Of a DNA stretch of 64,000 bases, positions 51,446-60,411 are shown one piece after another. Every line of letters starts with the position of its first letter. Within the stretch, counting starts at the first letter, position 1. The notes under the pieces are model-generated. The model ran no database searches. It saw nothing but the letters and a program-made list of their open reading frames with translations, and was not told the origin of the DNA. The DNA comes from COE1 sp949066965. Lineage in GTDB: Bacteria; Bacillota; Clostridia; Lachnospirales; Lachnospiraceae. The position numbers and the translations under genes were made by a program. The stretch lies in the NCBI GenBank assembly GCA_949066965.1, contig CARTDA010000008.1:1-64000 (forward strand). Direction: 5' to 3'.

Positions 51446-52072
51446 GTGGTTGTGGAAGAAAAGGAATTGGATGAACAAATTGTAGAGGATGCAAATCCGC
51501 AGGATACCGATCCGGACAAAGACGTAACAGCAGCAGAAGAAGACAATACAGAGAAAAAGCAGGACAGTGAAGAACCCGATGACAAAAAAGAGAAAAAGAA
51601 ATCGTTTTTGGGCAAGGACAAAAAGGAGAAGGCAAACAAGCTTCAGGAAAAGATTGATGAGCTTGAAGACAAAGTGAAGCGGCAGATGGCAGAATTTGAC
51701 AATTTCAGAAAGCGCTCTGAGAAAGAGAAGTCTGCGATGTTCGAGACCGGGGCAAAGAGTGTTGTGGAAAAGATTCTGCCTGTTGTGGATAATTTCGAGA
51801 GAGGACTGGCAGTTCTCTCCGAGGAGGAGATGAAACAGCCTTTTGCAGAGGGGATGAACATGGTCTATAAGCAGCTGATTGCAGAGCTTGAGAAGCTTGA
51901 GGTAAAGCCGATTGAGGCAGTGGGATGTGAGTTTAACCCCGAGCTTCACAATGCAGTGATGCAGGTGGAGAGCGAGGAGTATTCATCCGGCATTATTGCA
52001 CAGGAGCTTCAAAAAGGCTATACGTATCGTGACAGTGTGGTGAGACATAGTATGGTGGCGGTTGTTCAGTAA
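51446..52072 (+). CDS. grpE: Nucleotide exchange factor GrpE
   Basis: The 208-residue protein has a long acidic N-terminus (1-75), a helical dimerisation part with KRQMAEFDNFRKRSEKEKSA, and the beta domain with GCEFNPELHNAVMQVES and a final QKGYTYRDSVVRHSMV. It releases ADP from DnaK. It starts at GTG 51446 with AAAGGA 7 bases before it; GTG 51452 is possible. Confidence 0.97.
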   Translation: MVVEEKELDEQIVEDANPQDTDPDKDVTAAEEDNTEKKQDSEEPDDKKEKKKSFLGKDKKEKANKLQEKIDELEDKVKRQMAEFDNFRKRSEKEKSAMFETGAKSVVEKILPVVDNFERGLAVLSEEEMKQPFAEGMNMVYKQLIAELEKLEVKPIEAVGCEFNPELHNAVMQVESEEYSSGIIAQELQKGYTYRDSVVRHSMVAVVQ

Positions 52073-52125
52073 GGCGTATGTTAAAAAAATAATGAGATTT
52101 TATAGATGATTAGGAGGAAAAAATC

Positions 52126-53994
52126 ATGGGAAAAATTATTGGTATTGACTTGGGTACAACAAACAGCTGTGTGGCAGTTATGGAAGGTGGTAAACCCACC
52201 GTTATCGCAAACACAGAAGGAGCGAGGACGACACCTTCGGTTGTGGCATTCACAAAGACAGGCGAGCGGCTTGTCGGCGAGCCGGCAAAGCGCCAGGCAG
52301 TTACGAATGCGGAGAAGACAATTGCCTCCATCAAGAGGGATATGGGTACGGACAATGGCAGGACAATCGATGGAAAGAAATATTCCCCGCAGCAGATTTC
52401 TGCAATGATTCTCCAGAAACTGAAAGCAGATGCAGAGAGCTATCTGGGCGAGACAGTGACAGAGGCGGTAATTACGGTTCCGGCGTACTTTAACGACGCA
52501 CAGCGTCAGGCGACAAAGGACGCAGGCAAGATTTCCGGTCTTGACGTAAAACGTATTATCAACGAGCCGACGGCGGCAGCGCTTGCATATGGTCTCGACA
52601 ATGAAAAAGAGCAGAAGATTCTGGTATATGACCTTGGCGGCGGTACATTTGATGTGTCCATCATCGAGATTGGCGATGGTGTTATCGAGGTTCTTGCAAC
52701 AAACGGCGATACACATCTTGGCGGTGATGACTTTGACAACAAGTTAATCCAGTGGATGATTGACGAGTTCAAGAAACAGGAGGGCATTGACCTTTCCGGC
52801 GACAAGATGGCAATGCAGCGACTGAAGGAAGCGGCGGAGAAGGCGAAGAAGGAGCTTTCCTCTGCAACGACTACAAACATCAACCTTCCGTTTATCACAG
52901 CGACAGCAGAAGGACCCAAGCACTTTGACATGAACCTGACAAGGGCAAAATTTGACGAGCTGACAAATGACCTGGTAGAGAGAACGGCTATTCCGGTGCA
53001 GAATGCGCTTAAGGATGCAGGGCTTTCTGCGTCAGAGATTGGTCAGGTATTGCTGGTAGGCGGTTCGACACGTATTCCGGCAGTACAGGATAAGGTCAGA
53101 CAGCTGACAGGCAAGGAGCCGAGCAAGTCACTTAACCCGGACGAGTGTGTTGCAATCGGCGCTTCCATCCAGGGTGGTAAGCTTGCAGGCGACGCAGGCG
53201 CAGGCGAAATCCTCCTGCTTGACGTTACACCGCTTTCACTCTCCATCGAGACAATGGGCGGCGTTGCGACAAAGCTCATTGAGAGAAATACAACGATTCC
53301 TACCAAGAAGAGCCAGATATTCTCGACAGCGGCAGACAATCAGACAGCTGTTGATATCAATGTCGTGCAGGGCGAGAGACAGTTTGCAAGGGACAACAAG
53401 TCACTCGGACAGTTCCGGCTGGATGGTATCCCGCCAGCAAGACGTGGTGTTCCTCAGATTGAGGTTACATTTGACATCGATGCGAATGGTATCGTAAATG
53501 TTTCTGCCAAGGATCTGGGTACAGGAAAGGAACAGCATATCACCATTACGGCAGGCTCCAACATGTCAGACGAGGATATCGAGAAGGCAGTGAAGGAAGC
53601 GGCAGAGTATGAAGCACAGGATAAGAAGCGCAAGGAAGCAATCGATGCGAGAAACGATGCAGACTCCTTTGTATTCCAGACGGAGAAGGCACTGAATGAG
53701 GTCGGTGACAAGATTGACGCGTCAGAGAAGTCATCCCTGGAGGCTGATTTGAATGACCTGAAGGCATTGCTTGAGAGCACAAAGGATACTGAAATGACGG
53801 ATGACCAGGTAGCAGAGTTAAAGGGCAAGCAGGAAGCATTGATGTCAAAGGCACAGAATCTCTTTACAAAGATGTATGAGAATATGCAGGGGGCAGCAGG
53901 CGCGGCTGGACCGGACATGGGCGGCACAGAGCAGGCACAGGATGCAGGAGCGGCAGCAGATGACGTTGTAGACGGCGATTACAGGGAAGTTTAA
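52126..53994 (+). CDS. dnaK: Chaperone DnaK (Hsp70)
   Basis: The 622-residue chaperone has the ATPase start MGKIIGIDLGTTNSCVAVME, phosphate-2 loop YDLGGGTFDVSI and the adenosine motif VLLVGGSTRIPAVQ. The substrate-binding domain (LLDVTPLSLSIETMGGV) and a C-terminal lid end in a Gly/Ala tail. It folds and refolds proteins with DnaJ and GrpE. TAGGAGG sits 7 bases before the ATG. Confidence 0.99.
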   Translation: MGKIIGIDLGTTNSCVAVMEGGKPTVIANTEGARTTPSVVAFTKTGERLVGEPAKRQAVTNAEKTIASIKRDMGTDNGRTIDGKKYSPQQISAMILQKLKADAESYLGETVTEAVITVPAYFNDAQRQATKDAGKISGLDVKRIINEPTAAALAYGLDNEKEQKILVYDLGGGTFDVSIIEIGDGVIEVLATNGDTHLGGDDFDNKLIQWMIDEFKKQEGIDLSGDKMAMQRLKEAAEKAKKELSSATTTNINLPFITATAEGPKHFDMNLTRAKFDELTNDLVERTAIPVQNALKDAGLSASEIGQVLLVGGSTRIPAVQDKVRQLTGKEPSKSLNPDECVAIGASIQGGKLAGDAGAGEILLLDVTPLSLSIETMGGVATKLIERNTTIPTKKSQIFSTAADNQTAVDINVVQGERQFARDNKSLGQFRLDGIPPARRGVPQIEVTFDIDANGIVNVSAKDLGTGKEQHITITAGSNMSDEDIEKAVKEAAEYEAQDKKRKEAIDARNDADSFVFQTEKALNEVGDKIDASEKSSLEADLNDLKALLESTKDTEMTDDQVAELKGKQEALMSKAQNLFTKMYENMQGAAGAAGPDMGGTEQAQDAGAAADDVVDGDYREV

Positions 53995-54004
53995 ATAACG
54001 AAAA

Positions 54005-54075
54005 GTAACTCTCAGGCTGTAAAAACGGGCTGAGAGTTACGAAGCTTCGTTTGTAAGGACACCAAAAAACGGTGT
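54005..54075 (+). terminator. Hairpins between dnaK and dnaJ
   Basis: GTAACTCTCAG pairs with CTGAGAGTTAC (54005-54040), and ACACC pairs with GGTGT (54059-54075). No T-run follows either stem, so they look like an mRNA processing or stability site, or a partial terminator, that lowers dnaJ relative to dnaK. Confidence 0.5.
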
Positions 54076-54111
54076 TCTTTGCATGTGGATTGTATATATA
54101 GAAAGGCATGG

Positions 54112-55293
54112 ATGATCATGGCAGAGCAAAAGAGAGATTATTATGAGGTATTAGGTGTTGAGCGGGGCGCGGATGATGCCAGTATAAAAAAAGCATACAG
54201 ACAGCTTGCCAAAAAATATCATCCGGATATGAATCCGGGTGATGCTGAGGCTGAGAAGAAATTCAAGGAAGCATCAGAGGCCTATGCCGTATTAAGTGAT
54301 CCTGACAAGAGACGCCAGTATGACCAGTTTGGACACGCAGCATTTGAGGGCGGCGGAGCAGGCGGATTTGGCGGCTTTGATTTCGGCGGGGCTGATTTCT
54401 CTGATATTTTTGGCGATATTTTTGGTGATTTCTTTGGCGGTGGCAGAAGCAGCGCAAGGAACAATGGACCCATGAAGGGTGCGAATATCCGTACCAGTGT
54501 GCGCATCAGCTTTGAGGAGGCAGTCTTTGGCATTGACAAGGAGCTGGAACTGAACCTGAAAGACACCTGTAAGACCTGTAATGGTAACGGTGCGAAGCCT
54601 GGAACTTCACCGGAAACCTGCCATCGCTGTGGCGGACGTGGCCAGGTTGTGACACAGAGCAAGACACCGTTTGGCATTATCAGGAATTCTCAGATATGTC
54701 CGGACTGTGGCGGTTCCGGAAAGACGATTAAGGATAAGTGTCCGGATTGTCATGGCAGCGGGTATATTTCCAGCAGAAAGAAAATACAGGTGTCCATTCC
54801 GGCAGGTATTGACAATGGGCAGAGTGTACGCATCCGGGATAAGGGCGAGCCTGGTGTAAATGGAGGACCGAGAGGTGACCTGCTGGTGGAGGTTGTCGTT
54901 GACAGGCATCCGATTTTCCAGAGACAGGATATGAATATCTTCTCCACGGTTCCGGTATCGTTTGCGGTTGCTGCACTTGGCGGCGAGGTGCTGATTGACA
55001 CGGTGGACGGCAGAGTCGTGTATGATGTAAAGGCAGGCACACAGACCGATACGCGTGTAAGGCTTCGCGGAAAAGGCGTGCCTTCCCTTCGAAATAAAGA
55101 TATTCGCGGAGACCACTATGTAACACTTGTCGTACAGGTGCCGGATAAACTTTCCGGTGAGGCGCGGGAATTGCTTCGCCAGTTTGACAAGGAGACTGGA
55201 AACAGCCTGGAAGCAGTGAAAAACATGGAAAAGAATGACCTGAATGAGGATAAGGACAAAAAGGAAAAGAAGCGGAAAGGTTTTTTCAAATAA
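54112..55293 (+). CDS. dnaJ: Chaperone DnaJ (Hsp40)
   Basis: This protein of about 393 residues has a J domain with the HPD motif (YHPDMNPGD), a Gly/Phe-rich linker, four zinc-binding repeats (CKTCNGNG, CHRCGGRG, CPDCGGSG, CPDCHGSG) and the beta C-terminal domains. It stimulates DnaK ATPase and delivers substrates. GAAAGG at 54101 suits the ATG at 54112 (MIMAEQKRDYYEVLG); ATG 54118 is the other choice. The end is strongly charged with lysines. Confidence 0.98.
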   Translation: MIMAEQKRDYYEVLGVERGADDASIKKAYRQLAKKYHPDMNPGDAEAEKKFKEASEAYAVLSDPDKRRQYDQFGHAAFEGGGAGGFGGFDFGGADFSDIFGDIFGDFFGGGRSSARNNGPMKGANIRTSVRISFEEAVFGIDKELELNLKDTCKTCNGNGAKPGTSPETCHRCGGRGQVVTQSKTPFGIIRNSQICPDCGGSGKTIKDKCPDCHGSGYISSRKKIQVSIPAGIDNGQSVRIRDKGEPGVNGGPRGDLLVEVVVDRHPIFQRQDMNIFSTVPVSFAVAALGGEVLIDTVDGRVVYDVKAGTQTDTRVRLRGKGVPSLRNKDIRGDHYVTLVVQVPDKLSGEARELLRQFDKETGNSLEAVKNMEKNDLNEDKDKKEKKRKGFFK

Positions 55294-55314
55294 TATTTTA
55301 AGATGGCAATAGGG

Positions 55315-55353
55315 ACTTCTGTATGATAAGATAATATTCATACAGAAGTTTTT
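55315..55353 (+). terminator. Terminator after dnaJ
   Basis: ACTTCTGTATG and CATACAGAAGT form a perfect 11-bp stem followed by TTTT. It separates the chaperone genes from prmA/rsmE, which must have some readthrough or their own promoter. Confidence 0.88.
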
Positions 55354-55393
55354 ACATTTATTGACAGACTGAGAAAGGAGCAAGGTTATTTTT

Positions 55394-56380
55394 ATGAAGT
55401 GGAAAAAGTTTACAATAAAGACGGTGACGGACGCGGAGGACATTATTATCAGCACGTTATATGACATCGGGCTTGAGGGCGCACAGATAGAGGACAAGAT
55501 ACCATTGACGCCGCTGGAAAAGGAGCAGATGTTTGTGGATATTCTGCCTGATGGACCGGAGGATGACGGCATTGCATACCTGAGTTTTTTTGTGGAGGAA
55601 AGTGAAGAGAATCCTGTTGATGCGGACGAGATGGTGGCGAATATCAACAGGGAGCTGGACGATCTGCGAAATTTTATGGATGTAGGTGAGGGAACGGTCA
55701 TGGTTTCCGAGACAGAGGATATTGACTGGATTAACAACTGGAAACAGTTTTTCCACCAGTTTTATATAGATGATTTGCTTGTCATTCCCTCGTGGGAGGA
55801 AGTGAAGCCTGAGGATAAGGACAAGAAAATTCTGCACATCGACCCTGGAACGGCATTTGGCACGGGCATGCATGAGACGACACAGCTGTGCATCAGACAG
55901 CTGAAAAAACACATTACACCGGAGACAGAGCTGCTTGACGTTGGAACGGGAAGCGGTATTCTTGCGATTATTTCCCTGATGTATGGGATTTCACATGCAG
56001 TCGGGACAGACCTGGATCCCTGTGCTGCGGAGGCGGTGCGGGAAAATATGGAAGCGAATGGAATTGCTCCGGAATGTTTTGAGATGATGATTGGGAACAT
56101 TATTACGGACAAGGAAGTGCAGGATAAAGTCGGCTATGAAAAATACGATATTGTTGTGGCAAATATTCTTGCAGACGTGCTTGTGCCCCTTACGCCGGTG
56201 GTTGCCAGGCACCTGAAACCAGGCGGCATATACATTACTTCGGGAATCATTGACAACAAGGAACAGACGGTGCGGGATGCCATGGAAGCCGCAGGGCTTG
56301 CAATCCTTGAAGTTACCCGTCAGGGCGAATGGGTCAGCATAACAGGTGAATTGGCTGGTGAGACAGCTTATGCAATATAA
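55394..56380 (+). CDS. prmA: Ribosomal protein L11 methyltransferase
   Basis: The 328-residue SAM enzyme trimethylates ribosomal protein L11. It has an N-terminal L11-recognition domain (1-130) and a Rossmann fold with PGTAFGTGMHETTQL, LLDVGTGSGILAI and VVANILADVLVPL. It commonly follows dnaJ in Firmicutes. GAAAGGAGC lies before the ATG. It is joined to rsmE with an 11-base gap. Confidence 0.97.
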   Translation: MKWKKFTIKTVTDAEDIIISTLYDIGLEGAQIEDKIPLTPLEKEQMFVDILPDGPEDDGIAYLSFFVEESEENPVDADEMVANINRELDDLRNFMDVGEGTVMVSETEDIDWINNWKQFFHQFYIDDLLVIPSWEEVKPEDKDKKILHIDPGTAFGTGMHETTQLCIRQLKKHITPETELLDVGTGSGILAIISLMYGISHAVGTDLDPCAAEAVRENMEANGIAPECFEMMIGNIITDKEVQDKVGYEKYDIVVANILADVLVPLTPVVARHLKPGGIYITSGIIDNKEQTVRDAMEAAGLAILEVTRQGEWVSITGELAGETAYAI

Positions 56381-56391
56381 AGGAGAGCTAT

Positions 56392-57150
56392 ATGTACCAT
56401 TTTTTTGTGGAGCCGTCCCAGATTTCTGACAGAAGTGTCACAATTGTGGGGGACGACGTCAATCATATCAAGAATGTAATCCGGTTGAAAATTGGAGACG
56501 AGGTAAGCATCAGCAATGGCACTGACGGCAGGGATTATCGGTGCGGTATTATACAGATAACAGATACGGAAGTGCTTTGCGAGGTACGCTTTATCAAGGA
56601 GGACGGCGTGGAGCTGTCCTCCAGGGTATATCTTTTTCAGGGTCTCCCCAAGGGGGACAAGATGGAGCTGATTATTCAGAAAATGGTGGAACTTGGTGTA
56701 TACGAGATTATTCCTGTCGCCATGAAACGCTGTGTGGTAAAGCTTGATGACAAAAAGGCAAAATCCAAAACAGTACGCTGGCAGGGGATTTCCGAGGCTG
56801 CCGCAAAACAGAGCAAGCGCGGTGTTGTGCCGAGAATACAGGATGTAATGCACTATCAGGAAGCACTGGAGTATGCAAGGGACATGGATGTGAAACTCGT
56901 TCCCTATGAAATGGAGGGTATTCTGGATGGTGCGGCAGGCATGGAAGGAACCAGAAGGCTCATTGGCAGTCTGGGGAGCGGACAGCGGATTGCCATTTTC
57001 ATAGGGCCGGAAGGCGGATTTGATGAAAGTGAGATTCAGGCGGCAGTTGCCCTTGGAATGAAACCGATAACCCTGGGGAGACGGATTCTTCGCACTGAGA
57101 CCGCGGGAATGACCGTGATGGCATGGATTATGTACCAGCTGGAGAAATAG
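56392..57150 (+). CDS. rsmE: 16S rRNA (uracil-1498-N3)-methyltransferase RsmE
   Basis: The 252-residue SPOUT-family enzyme methylates U1498 of 16S rRNA. It shows the PUA-like N-terminus (FFVEPSQI), QGLPKGDKMELIIQKMVELGV, the SAM knot IGPEGGFDESEIQ and LGRRILRTETAGMTVM. AAAGGAGAG precedes the ATG. It ends the ancestral hrcA-rsmE cluster. Confidence 0.97.
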   Translation: MYHFFVEPSQISDRSVTIVGDDVNHIKNVIRLKIGDEVSISNGTDGRDYRCGIIQITDTEVLCEVRFIKEDGVELSSRVYLFQGLPKGDKMELIIQKMVELGVYEIIPVAMKRCVVKLDDKKAKSKTVRWQGISEAAAKQSKRGVVPRIQDVMHYQEALEYARDMDVKLVPYEMEGILDGAAGMEGTRRLIGSLGSGQRIAIFIGPEGGFDESEIQAAVALGMKPITLGRRILRTETAGMTVMAWIMYQLEK

Positions 57151-57176
57151 TGCTGTCCGGGAGGCAGTGATGCAAC

Positions 57177-57217
57177 TTTGATGCAAAAAATATGCCTGTT
57201 TGATACAAAAAATATGC
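57177..57217 (+). promoter_or_regulatory. Two 19-bp direct repeats, 22-bp period
   Basis: TTTGATGCAAAAAATATGC (57177) and TTTGATACAAAAAATATGC (57199) differ by one base and sit on the same face of the helix (two turns apart), upstream of the VIT/vWA gene. They look like a tandem site for a regulator of the secretion pair. Confidence 0.6.
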
Positions 57218-57330
57218 AATTATGATGTTTTCGCATTGTACCATATTTATAACAACAATTTAGCTTTCATTTGCGGGCTCTGTGTATGACAGGAGGGCAA
57301 GGGCAACAGGACAGTTACGGAGGGCGGCAG

Positions 57331-59427
57331 ATGGGGCTGGATGGTGAAACAGAAACGCAAATGTTGAGAAAGGTATGGTACAGTGAGATGAAGAATGATA
57401 AAAGACTGTTATGTTTTCTGGGTGTACTGCTTATGGTTATGATGCTTCCGGCACGGTCTGTCCACGCAGAGGAGGGCGACGGTGAAGGAGATAAAACAGG
57501 TGCGCCTTATTTTTATGTGGAGACAGACGATACTTCCGTGGACAGCTTTCCCTTGAAGAAGACGAATGTTACGGCGGATATCAACGGCATGATAGCAGAT
57601 ATCCATGTTGTGCAGTCATACGCAAATGAGGGGAAGAAGCCAATCAATGCCTGCTATGTGTTTCCGGCATCCACGAAGGTGACGGTGCATGGGATGCAGA
57701 TGGAGATCGGAAACCAGCGGATTACTGCAAAAATCAAGGAAAAAGAAGAGGCCGAGGAGGAGTTTGAGGAGGCGAAGGAGGAAGGAAAAAGCGCTTCCCT
57801 GTTATCCGAGGAACGGCCAAACGTATTTACCATGAATGTTGCCAATATCATGCCGGGGGACAAGGTTTCCATTGACCTTCATTATACGGAGATGATAACG
57901 CCGACAGACGGAACGTACCAGTTTGTCTATCCGACAGTTGTCGGACCCAGGTATATCGGGGAGATTATTGATGACTCCGGAACGCGTGAGGAATGGGCCT
58001 CGACTCCTTATCTGCCGGAGGGGAAGACATCGAAGGATGTATATGATGTCCGTGTAAATCTCTCCGCGGCCGTTCCGATTACAGAACTGGAAAGCAGCTC
58101 CCATGAAATTGCAGTGCAGTGGGAGGAGAATACGAAAGCTGCCGTATCGCTTGCGGATTCGTCCGACTATGCAGGCAACAGGGACTTTATCCTGGATTAT
58201 AAAATGACAGGGCAGGATATTTCCACAGGGTTAATGCTCAACAAAGGGGAGGATGAAAATTTCTTTATGCTGATGGTTCAGCCGCCGGAGCGGTGCAATA
58301 TTGAGGAAATTCCGCCGAGGGAGTATATTTTTGTCCTTGACATATCCGGATCCATGTGCGGTTATCCATTGGACACGGCAAAGGAGCTGATTAAAAACCT
58401 TGTTTCCGATCTCAGGGAAACGGATACCTTTAACCTGATTCTGTTTTCCGGCGGTTCAGAGCAGATGTCTGAGAAGTCTGTTCCTGCAAATTCGCTGAAT
58501 ATCAAGAGGGCAATCCGGCTGATTGACAATCAGGAGGGCTCGGGCGGAACAGAGCTTGCACCCGCACTGCGGGATGCCATCGCAATACCAAGTGAGGAAA
58601 ATGTGTCACGCAGTATTGTTGTGATTACGGATGGCTATATTTATGGGGAAAAGGAAATATTTGAAATCATTAATGACAATATTGGCGATACCGATTTCTT
58701 CTCGTTTGGAATTGGCAGGGGTGTAAACCGGTACCTGATAGAAGGAATCGCGAAAACCGGACAGGGAGAGCCCTTTGTGGTAACGGAAAAGGAGGACGCG
58801 TCAGAGACAGCCGAACGCTTTAAAACGTATATACAGTCCCCGGTGCTGACTGACATTCAGGTTGATTTTTCCGGATTTGATGTCTATGACGTGGAACCGT
58901 CTGTCATGCCGACCCTTTTTGCAAAACGTCCGATTGTCCTTCTGGGAAAATGGCGCGGTGAACCGGCAGGAACGGTGCAGATTACAGGAAAGACAGGAAA
59001 CAGTGACTACAAACAGACCATTTCCCTTGCGGATTTGTCGTCGTCCGGTGAAGTGGTTACGCTGGAGGGCAATGTGCTCAGCTATCTGTGGGCACAGAAG
59101 CGGATGGAGCGCCTGACGGATTACGGCTTAAATGATGAGGAACCTGACGTGAAAGAAGAAGTGACGCAGCTGGGTCTGAAGTACAGTATGCTGACACCCT
59201 ACACTTCATTTATTGCAGTGACAGAGACCATCCGGAATCCGGAAAAGGACAGCACGGATGTTGACCAGCCGCTTCCGCTGCCGCTGGAAGTGTCAAACTT
59301 TGCAATAGGCGGTTACCTGTTTGGTTCCGAGCCGACCGATCTGCTTCTGGCAGCGGTAGTGCTTCTGATGATTTTTGCGCAGCTTCCGTGCGTGAAAAGA
59401 TGTCTGCGGAAGTGCTTCGGAAACTGA
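57331..59427 (+). CDS. Secreted VIT/vWA-domain protein with C-terminal sorting-like tail
   Basis: The 698-residue protein (counted from ATG 57331, behind GGAGGG) has a signal peptide (LCFLGVLLMVMMLP ... cleaved after VHA, about 46), a VIT domain (about 75-190, TADINGMIADIHVVQSY), and a von Willebrand A domain with a complete MIDAS start DISGSMCG (337-344). The C-terminus is tripartite: the motif GSEPTD, a membrane helix (LLLAAVVLLMIFAQL) and a basic end (KRCLRK). This is the general layout of exosortase substrates, and an exosortase-like gene starts 24 bases downstream. It probably sits on the cell surface binding a metal-dependent ligand. An ATG at 57388 is an alternative start. Confidence 0.85.
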   Translation: MGLDGETETQMLRKVWYSEMKNDKRLLCFLGVLLMVMMLPARSVHAEEGDGEGDKTGAPYFYVETDDTSVDSFPLKKTNVTADINGMIADIHVVQSYANEGKKPINACYVFPASTKVTVHGMQMEIGNQRITAKIKEKEEAEEEFEEAKEEGKSASLLSEERPNVFTMNVANIMPGDKVSIDLHYTEMITPTDGTYQFVYPTVVGPRYIGEIIDDSGTREEWASTPYLPEGKTSKDVYDVRVNLSAAVPITELESSSHEIAVQWEENTKAAVSLADSSDYAGNRDFILDYKMTGQDISTGLMLNKGEDENFFMLMVQPPERCNIEEIPPREYIFVLDISGSMCGYPLDTAKELIKNLVSDLRETDTFNLILFSGGSEQMSEKSVPANSLNIKRAIRLIDNQEGSGGTELAPALRDAIAIPSEENVSRSIVVITDGYIYGEKEIFEIINDNIGDTDFFSFGIGRGVNRYLIEGIAKTGQGEPFVVTEKEDASETAERFKTYIQSPVLTDIQVDFSGFDVYDVEPSVMPTLFAKRPIVLLGKWRGEPAGTVQITGKTGNSDYKQTISLADLSSSGEVVTLEGNVLSYLWAQKRMERLTDYGLNDEEPDVKEEVTQLGLKYSMLTPYTSFIAVTETIRNPEKDSTDVDQPLPLPLEVSNFAIGGYLFGSEPTDLLLAAVVLLMIFAQLPCVKRCLRKCFGN

Positions 59428-59450
59428 CAGGAAACACACGGGGTATCATA

Positions 59451-60218
59451 ATGAAAAAGAACTTTTGTATATATATTCCGGCAGTCCTGCTGGTACTTGC
59501 GGTCAAAATATTTTACCGTGCGGCAGACAGTGACAGCCTGTTATGGATTCTGGCTCCCACCACATGGTGGGTCAGGATCCTGAGCGGGATACCATTTGCG
59601 TACAGCGCGCAAGTGGGTTACGTGAGCCATGCGTACCGCTTCATCATCGCCCCATCATGTTCCGGCGTGCGGTTTTTGCTGCTGGTGTTTGTCATGCTGG
59701 TATTTTCTTACACGCATATGGCGGCATCTGTAAGGAAAAAATACTGCTGGATGGGATTCAGCGCCATATTTGCCTATGCTTCCACTATTTTTGTCAATGG
59801 GATAAGGATTACGGTCTCCATTTATCTGCCGCTGGTGCTGAAGGATGCAGGCCTGATGTCAGGCTGGCTGAATGCGCAGCGCCTTCACACCATAATCGGC
59901 ACTTCCGTTTATTTTTCCATGCTGTTTGTCGTTTACGGAATTGCCGGAAAAATCTGCAGAAGGCTGTTTGCCTGCACGGAATCACAATTTCCGATGCCAT
60001 TGCGCGAGGATGACAGGAGGGGACAGAAAAATAGCAGATGCCTTACAGCACCGGTATTTTGGTATTTTGTGATGGTTCTGGGCATACCCTTTGCCGGAAG
60101 GCTGTACCGGAATGACTGGGCAGGCTTTTGGCAGTATACGTTTCTTGTGACAGGGGTGTGTACATCTGTAGTGATGGTATCTTTCATATGTTGTAAACTC
60201 TGGAGGTTGAAACCATGA
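59451..60218 (+). CDS. Exosortase-family transpeptidase (XrtK/XrtN-like)
   Basis: The 255-residue membrane protein has about eight helices and the exosortase/archaeosortase catalytic set: Cys70 in APSCSGVRFLLL, Arg119 in NGIRITVS and His146 in RLHTIIGTS. These residues act as cysteine protease/transpeptidase site on C-terminally tagged proteins such as PEP-CTERM substrates. The preceding gene encodes a plausible substrate with a SEP-type motif, as in MSEP-CTERM/XrtK or XrtN-VIT pairs known elsewhere. The exact subfamily I cannot fix. The gene is followed by a strong terminator, so the pair is one unit. Confidence 0.82.
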   Translation: MKKNFCIYIPAVLLVLAVKIFYRAADSDSLLWILAPTTWWVRILSGIPFAYSAQVGYVSHAYRFIIAPSCSGVRFLLLVFVMLVFSYTHMAASVRKKYCWMGFSAIFAYASTIFVNGIRITVSIYLPLVLKDAGLMSGWLNAQRLHTIIGTSVYFSMLFVVYGIAGKICRRLFACTESQFPMPLREDDRRGQKNSRCLTAPVFWYFVMVLGIPFAGRLYRNDWAGFWQYTFLVTGVCTSVVMVSFICCKLWRLKP

Positions 60219-60241
60219 TGTTTCAACCTCCAAAGTTTTTA
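60195..60241 (+). terminator. Terminator of the VIT/exosortase unit
   Basis: GGAGGTTGAAAC and GTTTCAACCTCC form the stem around CATGAT, followed by AAAGTTTTTA. The left arm lies in the end of the exosortase gene. Confidence 0.9.
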
Positions 60242-60411
60242 TTGCAGGAACGGCAGCATTCTGCTATGATGGAATATGTCGTAAAAGGAATTCTGAATGC
60301 GCACAAAATTTGGAAAAAGCGCATATTTTATATATATGATTGCGATTCTGTGTCCGGCCGTGCCAGAGGCTGCTCATGGAATGGCTGTAAAATACGTTTG
60401 AAGGTGTGAAT

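Noticed and set aside
60215..60409. 64-codon frame between the exosortase and cysteine desulfurase genes
   Set aside because: It starts in the exosortase terminator and has no ribosome site or recognisable features.
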